Of a stretch of 38,245 nucleotides of DNA, positions 1-6,904 are shown in pieces (position 1 is the stretch's first letter; every line of letters begins with the position of its first letter). Under the pieces are notes generated by a model that was not told where the DNA came from, made no database searches, and saw nothing but the letters and a program-made list of their open reading frames with translations. Origin of the DNA: Planctomycetota bacterium (GTDB lineage Bacteria > Planctomycetota > Planctomycetia > Pirellulales > Pirellulaceae). The position numbers and the translations under genes were made by a program. Where the stretch lies: positions 1-38,245 of the forward strand of contig QWPJ01000189.1 of assembly GCA_003671195.1 (NCBI GenBank). Reading direction: 5' to 3'.

Positions 1-780
1 AACCCCGATGCTAACTCGCCGAGTCCAACAGCCGAGCTTGGGAATAACCCCGCGGCACGTATGCCATCTTCTGCATCAGGTAAGTCTTTTTCCAACGCCA
101 AGCGCATGGCGCTCGAACAAGCAAACGCCGGAAAGCTCAAAGAGGCACTCGCCACGCTGTCGGTGTTCTACAACGCTCAGGATCTGACCTACGAACAACA
201 AACCGACTTGATCGACCTGCTCGATGCTCTGGCCCGCGAGGTGATCTTCTCCCAACGGCACTTGCTCGATGTACCCTATGTTGTCAATCCAGGTGAGACC
301 CTCGAACAAGTCGCCAAAACGTGCAACGTGCCCCTATCGATCCTAGCGAAAATCAACGGACTCGACGAACAATCCGCGTTGGCACCCGATAGGAAGCTCA
401 AGGTCCTCCAAGGCCCATTCCGCGCTGAAATCGTCCTGGACCGCAGTGAGATGACCCTGTTTCTCGGCGAACTCTACGCAGGTCGCTACCCTGTAAGCTT
501 CGGCGACGAACCGACCGCACGCCCAGGAGTCTATGAGGTCCAAGACAAACAAAGGGATCGAAACTACTACTCGGCTAACGGAATGCAAATTCCCGCCAAG
601 GATCCAAGAAACCCTCTGGGCGGATACTGGATCGATCTTGGAGAAGAACTATGCATCCACGGATCGCCGGCCGTCGAAACCGGAGCGACGAATATCGGTT
701 GCATCAGCCTATCACCGCTAGATGCAGGAGACGTTTTTGGTATGCTCGGACGTGGATCCCAAGTATCCATCCGCAAGTAA
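1..780 (+). CDS. LysM / L,D-transpeptidase (YkuD) protein, 5' end outside the window
   Basis: Probable cell-wall enzyme that makes or remodels peptidoglycan cross-links outside the membrane. Counting from the ATG at 61, residues about 72-115 form a LysM peptidoglycan-binding domain (YVVNPGETLEQVA...LAKINGL). Residues about 121-237 form a YkuD catalytic domain with H200 (IHGSP) and C214 (GATNIGCISL). The usual S/T-H-G-C is T-N-I-G-C here, but the nucleophile Cys is kept. The frame is open through bases 1-60 and encodes a Pro/Ser/Ala-rich stretch, so the ATG at 61 is probably internal and the gene starts upstream; a membrane anchor or signal would lie there. The stop is 32 bases before pyrE on the same strand, so the two may be cotranscribed. 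Domain assignment is firm; substrate is inferred from the family. Confidence 0.85.
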   Translation, partial: NPDANSPSPTAELGNNPAARMPSSASGKSFSNAKRMALEQANAGKLKEALATLSVFYNAQDLTYEQQTDLIDLLDALAREVIFSQRHLLDVPYVVNPGETLEQVAKTCNVPLSILAKINGLDEQSALAPDRKLKVLQGPFRAEIVLDRSEMTLFLGELYAGRYPVSFGDEPTARPGVYEVQDKQRDRNYYSANGMQIPAKDPRNPLGGYWIDLGEELCIHGSPAVETGATNIGCISLSPLDAGDVFGMLGRGSQVSIRK

Positions 781-812
781 ATCAAAAACACTCCATCTAC
801 CCAGCACGATCT

Positions 813-1373
813 ATGCCATACGACCAAGAGCAACTCAAGGCGCTGGTGCGCAAGCACGCCTTGCAGTTCGGGAACTTTACCCTCGCCAGCGGCAAACAAG
901 CTTCCTTCTACCTCGATTGCCGCAAAGTGACCCTGCACCCTCAGGGGGCCAACTGCATCGCTGCCGGACTGTTGGACCTGATCGAGTCGAGCTTTCCAGG
1001 CCAATTACCCGCTTCGGTCGGAGGCCTTGCGATCGGCGCCGATCCAATCACCGCGTCGATCGTCGTGCATGCAGGACAACGAGGCTTGCCCCTGCTAGGC
1101 TTCATGGTCCGCAAAGAAGCCAAAACGCACGGCACAGGCAAGCTGGTCGAAGGACCCGTTGAGCCGGGCATGAGCTGCGTGATTGTCGAAGACGTTATCA
1201 CCAGCGGAGGCAGTGCGCTCAAGGCTGCCGAGTCAGCCAAGGACTTCGGTTTGAACGTCCAAGGAATCTTTGGGGTCATCGATCGGCTCGAAGGGGGCCG
1301 CGAAGCGATCGAGCAAGCTGGCTATCGACTTGCCACGCTCCTGACGATCGACGATTTCCGCGAATCGACCTAG
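813..1373 (+). CDS. pyrE: Orotate phosphoribosyltransferase
   Basis: Cytosolic enzyme of de novo pyrimidine synthesis that joins orotate and PRPP to give OMP and pyrophosphate. The 186-residue product has the family's normal size. Visible motifs are the N-terminal substrate loop (FTLASGKQASFYLDCR, about 22-37), RKEAK (100-104), whose lysines bind PRPP, and the PRPP signature CVIVEDVITSGGSA (122-135). The reading frame extends upstream to 651, inside the transpeptidase gene, but the ATG at 813 gives the standard OPRT N-terminus and clears the upstream stop. It follows the transpeptidase gene after 32 bases. Downstream it faces the last gene of the microcompartment operon. Confidence 0.95.
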   Translation: MPYDQEQLKALVRKHALQFGNFTLASGKQASFYLDCRKVTLHPQGANCIAAGLLDLIESSFPGQLPASVGGLAIGADPITASIVVHAGQRGLPLLGFMVRKEAKTHGTGKLVEGPVEPGMSCVIVEDVITSGGSALKAAESAKDFGLNVQGIFGVIDRLEGGREAIEQAGYRLATLLTIDDFREST

Positions 1374-1388
1374 CACCTTTCGGTAGCC

Positions 1389-1482
1389 GTCAGTCTTGGC
1401 ACCGCCGGCATGAAGCCGACGGAGGCCAAGAATCGTTAGCTTGTCAGTCGTGGCACCGCTGGCGTAAAGCGATGGGAGGCTC
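1389..1482. repeat. Two copies of a 54-bp-period imperfect repeat between pyrE and the BMC operon
   Basis: Copies at 1389-1428 and 1443-1482 share GTCAGTC-TGGCACCGC-GGC and GGAGGC blocks and sit exactly 54 bases apart. The first copy can fold as CCGCCGGC/GCCGACGG around ATGAA. They lie between two convergent stop codons (1373 and 1517). There is no T-tract, so a classical intrinsic terminator is not shown. The 143-base gap holds nothing else I recognise. Confidence 0.6.
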
Positions 1483-1516
1483 GCATCCACTGCGCGTCGA
1501 ATGCTGCTATCGGATC

Positions 1517-2455
1517 TTAGCCCACGCGTTTCATGACCGTATCGAGCGTTGGCTTGATCGCCGCAGCACTGGCTCGCAATCCCTGCAACTCCTTGGGCCA
1601 CAAATCGATCTCCACACGCTGGACCGCACCTGTCCGTCCGACCACCGTCGGAATGCTGATCGCAACGTCGCGAATGCCGTAACAAGCTCCATCTTGGACG
1701 GTGCTGACGGGCAAGATGCGGTTCTGATCCAGCGCGATCGCATGGATCACGTCACGAATCGCGATGCCGACGGCAAAGCCCGCTCCTCCCTTTTTCGAAA
1801 GGCACTCGGCTCCCGAACCCTTGGTCCGGGTAAAGATTTGCTCGGCCAAAACGCTGTTCCAGCCCGGATACTTGTCCAACGGCAACCCCCCGACCGTAGC
1901 GCTCGACCAAATGGGTACCATGCTGTCGCCATGCTCGCCCAAGATCAACGCTCGGGTCTGCGTCGGGGATGATTTCAATGCATCGGAAATCAAGGAGCAA
2001 AACCGGATGGTATCCAACTGCGTTCCGAGTCCGAGCACTTGGGAAACAGGCAACCCCAGCTTGCTAGCAGCCAGCGAGGTCAGGATATCGACCGGGTTGG
2101 AGACGACCACGACGACCGCCGTTTTCTTGACCCCGACCTTTTGGATCTCTACGAGAATCGAAGAGAACAAATCGGTGTTGCGATTGATCAAGTCCAAGCG
2201 CGATTCCTCTGGTTTGCGTCGGAGTCCAGCGGTGATGCAGATCACATCCGAATCCGGTACGTGTTCGTACCCGCCCGAGCTGAGGAGTTGATCTGCGATG
2301 CTTGGCGAACCGTGCATCAGGTCCAATGCATGCCCGGCGGCTAGGTTCGCATTGACGTCCAAGAGGGCGATCTCTCGCACGATACCGCCGCACTGAAGCG
2401 CGTATGCAGCGCACGATCCGACCAATCCACCCCCACCGATGATACTGACTTTCAT
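1517..2455 (-). CDS. Lactate/malate dehydrogenase family oxidoreductase of the BMC operon
   Basis: NAD(H)-dependent 2-hydroxyacid dehydrogenase fold, 312 residues. It shows the Rossmann loop IIGGGGLVGS (5-14), an acidic NAD-selecting residue (ALLD, D33), the mobile-loop segment TAGLRRKPEESRLDL (75-89), the substrate pair D148/R151 (GTQLDTIRF) and the catalytic H175 in ILGEHGDSMVP. The position that is Gln in true lactate dehydrogenases appears to be Arg, as in malate dehydrogenases, while the following EESRLDL is LDH-like, so substrate cannot be read from sequence alone. It is the last gene of the BMC operon, 72 bases after the aldolase. PVM loci are known to carry such a gene, where it is thought to rebalance NADH made by PduP. 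No encapsulation helix is evident. Confidence 0.85.
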   Translation of the reverse strand: MKVSIIGGGGLVGSCAAYALQCGGIVREIALLDVNANLAAGHALDLMHGSPSIADQLLSSGGYEHVPDSDVICITAGLRRKPEESRLDLINRNTDLFSSILVEIQKVGVKKTAVVVVVSNPVDILTSLAASKLGLPVSQVLGLGTQLDTIRFCSLISDALKSSPTQTRALILGEHGDSMVPIWSSATVGGLPLDKYPGWNSVLAEQIFTRTKGSGAECLSKKGGAGFAVGIAIRDVIHAIALDQNRILPVSTVQDGACYGIRDVAISIPTVVGRTGAVQRVEIDLWPKELQGLRASAAAIKPTLDTVMKRVG

Positions 2456-2527
2456 GTTCTATTCCTAAACGTATTTGCTAGTTGTTTTGATTCGACAACC
2501 CCAGAGACTCGCATTTGGGGACCATCG

Positions 2528-3526
2528 CTATTTTTGAAGTTCTTTCATCACTTGCGCTGTGATGAGTTTCACCAGTTGCTCCATATCGATTCCGGAGTTA
2601 GCCCCGGCAGGAGAACCGGCTTGGATAGCTGCGGAGGCTGGAACCTCGATCGCAGGAGTGGCCCTCAAGACCGGGGGCGCTCCATGGCTCGGGGCCACGG
2701 ATGGGACGCTTGCAAGAGTCGGGGCGGTGACTGCTGCTGGGTTATTGGCCATCGGTTTATTGGCCATTGGTGGCGGTGCTGGAAAGGCTCGGCGTTGCAC
2801 GCCCGATTGCTTCCAGGACTCGCGGAATATATCGTTGGCACAGATGTCGCAATTCTTGTACTCGTCGGTATTGCGTGGGTCTGCCCAACCCCATTTTTGC
2901 TTCAGATCGAGCAACTCGCGTTCCTCGTTCTCGTTGAAGTAACTGACGTTTCCAAGTTGACGCGAGAGCATCAAGATACGGCAGTATGCATCGAGAATCT
3001 CAGTCCACCAGTAGGCTTGTTCGACATCGACACCGAAACTGACCGTCCCGTGGTTGGCCAAGATGATGATGTTGGTCTTATTGACAAACGGCAAGACTGT
3101 GTCGGCGAAGGCTTGTCCACCAGGGGTCTCGTAGCGGGTGATCGGAACATCCCCTAGGAAGACTTCGACCTCGGGCAAGACGCACTGAGGGATCGGTTCG
3201 CGAGCGACAGCAAAGGCCGTCGCATGGGGTGGATGGCAGTGCACAACGCTTTTGATCTCTGGGCGTTGCTTGTAGATTTCCAGGTGCAGAAGGGCTTCGC
3301 TCGATCGCTTTTTGATCCCAGCAATTTGCTTGCCGGTCATGTCGATCGTGCAGATATCCTCGACCTTGAGAAAGCCCTTGCTGTGCATCGTTGGGGTGCA
3401 CAGGACCTCATTGTCGCTGATGCGAACGGTGATGTTCCCATCGTTGGCTGCAGCGAATCCCTTGTTGTACAGTCGTCGTCCGATTTCACAGATGTCTTGC
3501 TTGATCTTGTGCGCGTTGGTACTCAT
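2528..3526 (-). CDS. Class II (fuculose/rhamnulose-phosphate type) aldolase with C-terminal encapsulation peptide
   Basis: Signature enzyme of PVM microcompartments. The family cleaves a sugar 1-phosphate such as L-fuculose-1-P to DHAP and L-lactaldehyde with a zinc ion. Residues 1-245 are the aldolase domain, with the catalytic acid E77 (SSEALLHLEIY) and zinc ligands H96 and H98 (VVHCHPPHATAF) and H159 (LANHGTV). FucA enzymes end near 215 residues. This protein has 332, with a Pro/Ala-rich linker (about 246-312, including a repeated PMANKPMANNP) and a terminal amphipathic helix (GIDMEQLVKLITAQVMKEL, 312-330) that looks like an encapsulation peptide. The start is the first ATG, 17 bases after the preceding EutN gene. 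Substrate is inferred from the PVM literature; no isomerase or kinase for the free sugar is present here. Confidence 0.9.
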   Translation of the reverse strand: MSTNAHKIKQDICEIGRRLYNKGFAAANDGNITVRISDNEVLCTPTMHSKGFLKVEDICTIDMTGKQIAGIKKRSSEALLHLEIYKQRPEIKSVVHCHPPHATAFAVAREPIPQCVLPEVEVFLGDVPITRYETPGGQAFADTVLPFVNKTNIIILANHGTVSFGVDVEQAYWWTEILDAYCRILMLSRQLGNVSYFNENEERELLDLKQKWGWADPRNTDEYKNCDICANDIFRESWKQSGVQRRAFPAPPPMANKPMANNPAAVTAPTLASVPSVAPSHGAPPVLRATPAIEVPASAAIQAGSPAGANSGIDMEQLVKLITAQVMKELQK

Positions 3527-3543
3527 GGTCAGCGTCTCGTTGT

Positions 3544-3840
3544 TTAATCTTTCAGTAAGTGGGGTTTGATGTTGATTCCGTCGAGGATCGCCGAGTTGTA
3601 GGCATCCACGGGTTTGAGTTTGGGTCGAAACGGCTGGGCCGCTTCTCCACCATCGGCTACGGCGATGATGCTACCGACGTCGGCTCCGAGTTCGTCCCAA
3701 ACGACGATCGAATCGGGCTCGTTGGCGACCCCTCCGACGAGCGATTCTCCGATAGGTTCGGCCAGCTTGAGCACCGCACCTTGGTAGGTTGGGTGGGCTC
3801 GGTTCAAGGTGACTGTTCCAGTGACTTTATAAATGTGCAT
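3544..3840 (-). CDS. BMC-P shell vertex protein (EutN/CcmL family), copy 1
   Basis: Small pentameric protein that caps the vertices of the polyhedral shell. The 98 residues match the EutN/CcmL barrel: an N-terminal strand MHIYKVTGTVTLN, a central hydrophobic strand and loop (DSIVVWDELGADVGSIIAVADGGEAAQPF), and a C-terminal strand. VGSIIAVADG corresponds to the family's conserved G-D-x-V-L-V/I segment. It is one of three paralogs in the operon. It has a longer C-terminus (DAYNSAILDGINIKPHLLKD) than the other two, so it may occupy a distinct position or bind cargo. It lies 19 bases after the uncharacterised gene and 17 bases before the aldolase. Confidence 0.9.
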   Translation of the reverse strand: MHIYKVTGTVTLNRAHPTYQGAVLKLAEPIGESLVGGVANEPDSIVVWDELGADVGSIIAVADGGEAAQPFRPKLKPVDAYNSAILDGINIKPHLLKD

Positions 3841-3859
3841 CGATCGATCCTTTGGCGTC

Positions 3860-4726
3860 CTAGCGGTTCGCTCGAATGTGGTCGATAAACTTCCTGGCGA
3901 TATTCGCTGTCCCTGCGGTGTTCCATCGGCTAGCAGGGAGGATCAGCAGGTTCGTTGGGACTTCCTGCAGGACCTCCGTCAGATCGCTCCATTGCGAAAC
4001 GATCGATGGACGCAGAGCTTCGTCGCGGGCGGCTTGCCAGAGCGTCGCATGCGGAGCCTTGACGACCGCGATAGCCGCTGGAGCTCCGTTTCGAATCGCT
4101 TGGGCCACTGCGCGGAGGCTCGCTGCATCATCGAATTGGACCTGATCGATCCGGGAGCTTTTGGGGCAAAGTTGCTTTTCGAGGGTTCTCAACCATAGCA
4201 CCGAACCGGTCACCAGAACCCGTTTGGACTCGGTTTCCATGGTGTTTTTTTGCAAATTTTCGCTGGAAGCTACCGATGTGCTCAGGCCCGAAGGATTGCT
4301 AGCGACTGGAGATTTCCCAGTGCCCGGCGAGCTAGCCGTCGGGACCATCCGGGTCCAGCCGATCCCTTTTTCCTTGAGCCAATCCTTGGCCGCTGGGGTG
4401 ACCAAAGCCGTCGATGAGACGGTGATCTGCTTGGTTCCTGAGGGTACACTGCGAAGCGAATCGAGGCTCAATACTGGGGCGCTCAGGTGCATCGCGTCGA
4501 TGCTCTGGGGCCTCGGTTCAGCCGCATTGGACTTTACGATTGCAGTTGGACTGGTCGGTGCACTCGAAGCGGCACTGGGATTGGCACTGGGATTGGCACT
4601 GGGATTGGCACTGGGATTGGCAGTGGCGGCTGGCATTGCCGGCAGGACCGAGGCGAGGACCTCGCGTACGATCCGTTCGATATCGATCGAGGAGAGATCA
4701 AGCTTGCTGTTGGCCGATGGGCTCAT
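3860..4726 (-). CDS. Uncharacterised BMC-operon protein with N-terminal encapsulation-like helix and NPSA repeats
   Basis: I do not recognise the function. The 288-residue protein has three parts. Residues about 8-30 (LDLSSIDIERIVREVLASVL) are an amphipathic helix of the kind that targets BMC cargo. Residues about 35-65 are a low-complexity linker made of four NPSA units. A folded remainder follows, with a segment VTPAAKDWLKEKGIGWTRM (about 109-127) that resembles short helix-turn segments seen in other BMC accessory proteins. The alpha/beta-looking C-terminus has RVLVTGSVLWLRTLEKQL, APAAIAVVKAP and NLLILPASRWNTAGTANIARKFIDHIR. Its start overlaps the preceding EutN stop by four bases (ATGA), so the two are translationally coupled. 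A luminal accessory role is inferred from the helix and position. Confidence 0.8.
   Translation of the reverse strand: MSPSANSKLDLSSIDIERIVREVLASVLPAMPAATANPSANPSANPSANPSAASSAPTSPTAIVKSNAAEPRPQSIDAMHLSAPVLSLDSLRSVPSGTKQITVSSTALVTPAAKDWLKEKGIGWTRMVPTASSPGTGKSPVASNPSGLSTSVASSENLQKNTMETESKRVLVTGSVLWLRTLEKQLCPKSSRIDQVQFDDAASLRAVAQAIRNGAPAAIAVVKAPHATLWQAARDEALRPSIVSQWSDLTEVLQEVPTNLLILPASRWNTAGTANIARKFIDHIRANR
4571..4618. repeat. Four tandem 12-bp units encoding NPSA
   Basis: Four identical copies of GGCACTGGGATT (+ strand), followed by a degraded fifth, lie inside the linker of the uncharacterised BMC protein. The unit length is a multiple of three, so copy-number change would lengthen or shorten the linker without a frameshift. 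The perfect copies suggest recent slippage expansion. Confidence 0.9.
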
Positions 4727-5028
4727 CGCTTTGCTTCCTTCTTCGATTTCGGTGGTGGTGGGTTATGGCTAGGATCGACCAGCCCCATGACGGTCCAGCG
4801 CAACGGACTGTTCTCTAGACCATAAAGTTCGCGCACGGCCGCTCCATCGCTGGTGATGATGACCTTCTCTCCGGCCCCTGCGCCCATGTAATCGGCGACG
4901 ATCACCGGAGAGCCGTCTCGGGACCTGCCGTCGGCGGCCAACGGTTGACAGACCAACAGCTTGACGTTTTCCAAGCTGCGGTGTTTGACCGTCGAGATCG
5001 CGTTGCCGAGGACCAAGGCGACTTGCAT
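4723..5028 (-). CDS. BMC-P shell vertex protein (EutN/CcmL family), copy 2
   Basis: Pentamer-forming shell protein of 101 residues. The N-terminus MQVALVLGNAISTVKHRSLENVKLLVCQPL is the typical EutN/CcmL opening (V-x-G-x-V/I-x-S/T-x-K...L...K-L-x-x-x). Then VIVADYMGAGAGEKVIITSDGAAVRELYG carries the conserved G-A-G-x-G-E-x-V-I/L-x-x-x-G segment. The last 15 residues (NPPPPKSKKEAKR) are a basic, proline-rich tail not needed for the fold. The stop overlaps the next gene's start (ATGA at 4723-4726). It follows pduP after 54 bases. Confidence 0.92.
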   Translation of the reverse strand: MQVALVLGNAISTVKHRSLENVKLLVCQPLAADGRSRDGSPVIVADYMGAGAGEKVIITSDGAAVRELYGLENSPLRWTVMGLVDPSHNPPPPKSKKEAKR

Positions 5029-5082
5029 GACTTGCCTGAGGGATTCGTTGGGATGTGGAGGGCTAAAAAGGACCGGATAGGA

Positions 5083-6540
5083 CTAGCGACCGAGGATGAA
5101 CAGATCGTCGATCAGTGAGCAGCGGCGTTCCCGAGTGAAGGTCAGCGGAGTGGTGACCCCTTCGCCGGTCGGACCGGCGATCGAGAAGGACAGGTAGCCT
5201 TCGCCACCGAGTCCTAGTGCGGCCATGCACGGACCGTTCTTGACGAACAGGGTCGTGTCCATGGCGCGGGCCATGATGGTCATGTTTCGCACGTTTCGGG
5301 AATGGATGATGCTTGTATGTCGGTATCCGTGTTCTGCCTTTTGAGCGCATTGGACTGCGGACTCAAAGCTTGAGCATCGAACGAACGGGACAAAGGGCAT
5401 CATCTGTTCGGTTTGTACAAACGGATGATCCTCGGAGGTTTCACCGTAGAGGAGTTCGACCGAGGGATCGACGCGCAATCCAACGGCTTCGGCCAGCTTG
5501 GAGGCGTCTTGTCCGAGCAGTTCTTTGCGTGCTGCGTGATGCTTGTCGGCTCCCTCTCCGACGACTTGCAGGGCGGCAGCTGTCAAGCGATCGACTTGGG
5601 ACTCATTGAGTCGGACCGCACCGGCACGGCTCATTGCATCCATCATCGCATCGAAGACGCTGTTGACGACGAAGACTTCTTTTTCGGCGATGCACAGCAG
5701 GTTGTTATCGTACGAGGCACCTTGGATGATGCATCGGGCAGCCAGATCCAAATCGGCGGTTTCATCGACGACCACAGGTGGATTGCCTGGTCCGGCGACG
5801 ACGGCGCGTTTGCCGCTGTTGAGGGCAGCGCGGGCAACGGCAGGTCCACCCGTCACGCAGATCAGAGCGATCTTGCGATGCTTGAAGAGTTGTTGTGCCG
5901 TTTCGAGTGTTGGCTCGCAGATCAAGCTGATGCAATTGTCGATCCCGACTTCGGCTCGGATCGCTTGGTTGAATCGGCGCACACCCTCGGCAGCTACCTT
6001 GCGTCCGCTCGGGTGCGGATTGACCACCAGGGTATTCCCACCGGCGATCATGCTGACGGCATTGCCGGTGATCGTCGGGAGGGAGTGGGTCACCGGGGTA
6101 ATCGCTCCGATGACGCCGAAGGGAGCGTGTTCGATGACGGCCAGGCCGCGATCTCCGCTGTAGCATTCGGTTCGGAGGAATTCGACCCCGGGGGTCTTTT
6201 CACCGAGGGTTTTGAGCTTTGCGATTTTGTGTTCAAGTCTTCCGATCTTGGTTTCCTCCATCTCCATCGTTCCGAGTTCCTCGCATTGGCTGATCGAGAT
6301 ACGTCGGATGATGTCGATGATCTTTTTGCGGTCTTCGATCGGTCGTTGTTGGAGTTGCTCGAAAGCGGTTCGAGCCGAGGCGACTGCATCGTCGACGTTG
6401 TCGAACAGACCCGAGTGACCGCGATTTGGGTTGGCCGAGTTGGTCCCAGAGAGGTTCAATCCTGGGCCTGCGGCTTGGCTGCGCACTTGGCTGATGACTT
6501 GTTCGACGACCGAACGGATGAGGGTTTCGTTGATTTGCAT
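5083..6540 (-). CDS. pduP: CoA-acylating aldehyde dehydrogenase with N-terminal encapsulation peptide
   Basis: Oxidises an aldehyde (lactaldehyde in PVM loci) to its acyl-CoA with NAD+ inside the shell. Residues 1-20 (MQINETLIRSVVEQVISQVR) form the amphipathic targeting helix, followed by a Gly/Asn/Ser linker to about residue 45 and an ALDH domain to 485. The catalytic cysteine is C283 in YDNNLLCIAEKEV. Other family blocks are AITPVTHSLPT (146-156), NPHPSGRKV (174-182) and VTGGPAVARAAL (229-240), followed by KRAVVAGPGNPPVVVD, which lines the nucleotide and CoA site. The length of 485 is normal for PduP/EutE enzymes. It lies 27 bases after one EutN gene and 54 before the next. The CoA released is expected to be recycled by PduL of this operon. 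Confidence 0.93.
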   Translation of the reverse strand: MQINETLIRSVVEQVISQVRSQAAGPGLNLSGTNSANPNRGHSGLFDNVDDAVASARTAFEQLQQRPIEDRKKIIDIIRRISISQCEELGTMEMEETKIGRLEHKIAKLKTLGEKTPGVEFLRTECYSGDRGLAVIEHAPFGVIGAITPVTHSLPTITGNAVSMIAGGNTLVVNPHPSGRKVAAEGVRRFNQAIRAEVGIDNCISLICEPTLETAQQLFKHRKIALICVTGGPAVARAALNSGKRAVVAGPGNPPVVVDETADLDLAARCIIQGASYDNNLLCIAEKEVFVVNSVFDAMMDAMSRAGAVRLNESQVDRLTAAALQVVGEGADKHHAARKELLGQDASKLAEAVGLRVDPSVELLYGETSEDHPFVQTEQMMPFVPFVRCSSFESAVQCAQKAEHGYRHTSIIHSRNVRNMTIMARAMDTTLFVKNGPCMAALGLGGEGYLSFSIAGPTGEGVTTPLTFTRERRCSLIDDLFILGR

Positions 6541-6567
6541 GATCCGTAGATGGATTCTCTTGAGTGG

Positions 6568-6876
6568 TTATTGGCGGCTGTAGATGTTGGCCTTTTCGAT
6601 GCTTACGGTATCGACGATGCCGATGATGACACAGTCGATTGGGAGTTTGCCTGTCTCGGGGGTAAACCGAGCGCTGCTTCCTTGCGTGATCAATACCATG
6701 TCGCCGACCCCTGCTCCCAAGGCGTCGACGGCGATGAAGGTACGGCCGGTCGTGACCATGCTCTGACGATCCTTGGGCTCGAGTCGAAAGGGTTCGACCA
6801 TGAGCAGTTTTTGCCCGATCATCGAATCCACTTTTTGGGTCGAGACGATCGAACCGGTTACTTTGGCAACAAACAT
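6568..6876 (-). CDS. BMC-P shell vertex protein (EutN/CcmL family), copy 3
   Basis: Third pentameric vertex protein of the operon, 102 residues. It begins MFVAKVTGSIVSTQKVDSMIGQKLLMVEPF, a close match to the EutN/CcmL start. The signature segment is FIAVDALGAGVGDMVLITQGSSAR (about 47-70), and DCVIIGIVDTV is the closing strand. Of the three copies this is the most family-typical, so it is the best candidate for the basic vertex pentamer. It lies between ackA (28-base gap) and pduP (27-base gap). Confidence 0.93.
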   Translation of the reverse strand: MFVAKVTGSIVSTQKVDSMIGQKLLMVEPFRLEPKDRQSMVTTGRTFIAVDALGAGVGDMVLITQGSSARFTPETGKLPIDCVIIGIVDTVSIEKANIYSRQ

Positions 6877-6904
6877 GATGGCAGTCTCGCTAGGCCTCGT
6901 TGGG

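Noticed and set aside
1..60. 5' untranslated region of the transpeptidase gene
   Set aside because: The coding frame is open through base 1 and encodes a plausible Pro/Ser-rich linker, so the gene most likely begins outside the window.
2834..2852. Second TGGCAC-N5-TCGC site (possible sigma-54 promoter)
   Set aside because: It misses a key base of the -12 element and lies inside the aldolase coding region.
5413..6549. 378-codon + strand frame over pduP
   Set aside because: Composition is Asp/Arg/Gly-rich antisense translation with no recognisable domain; pduP occupies the minus strand.
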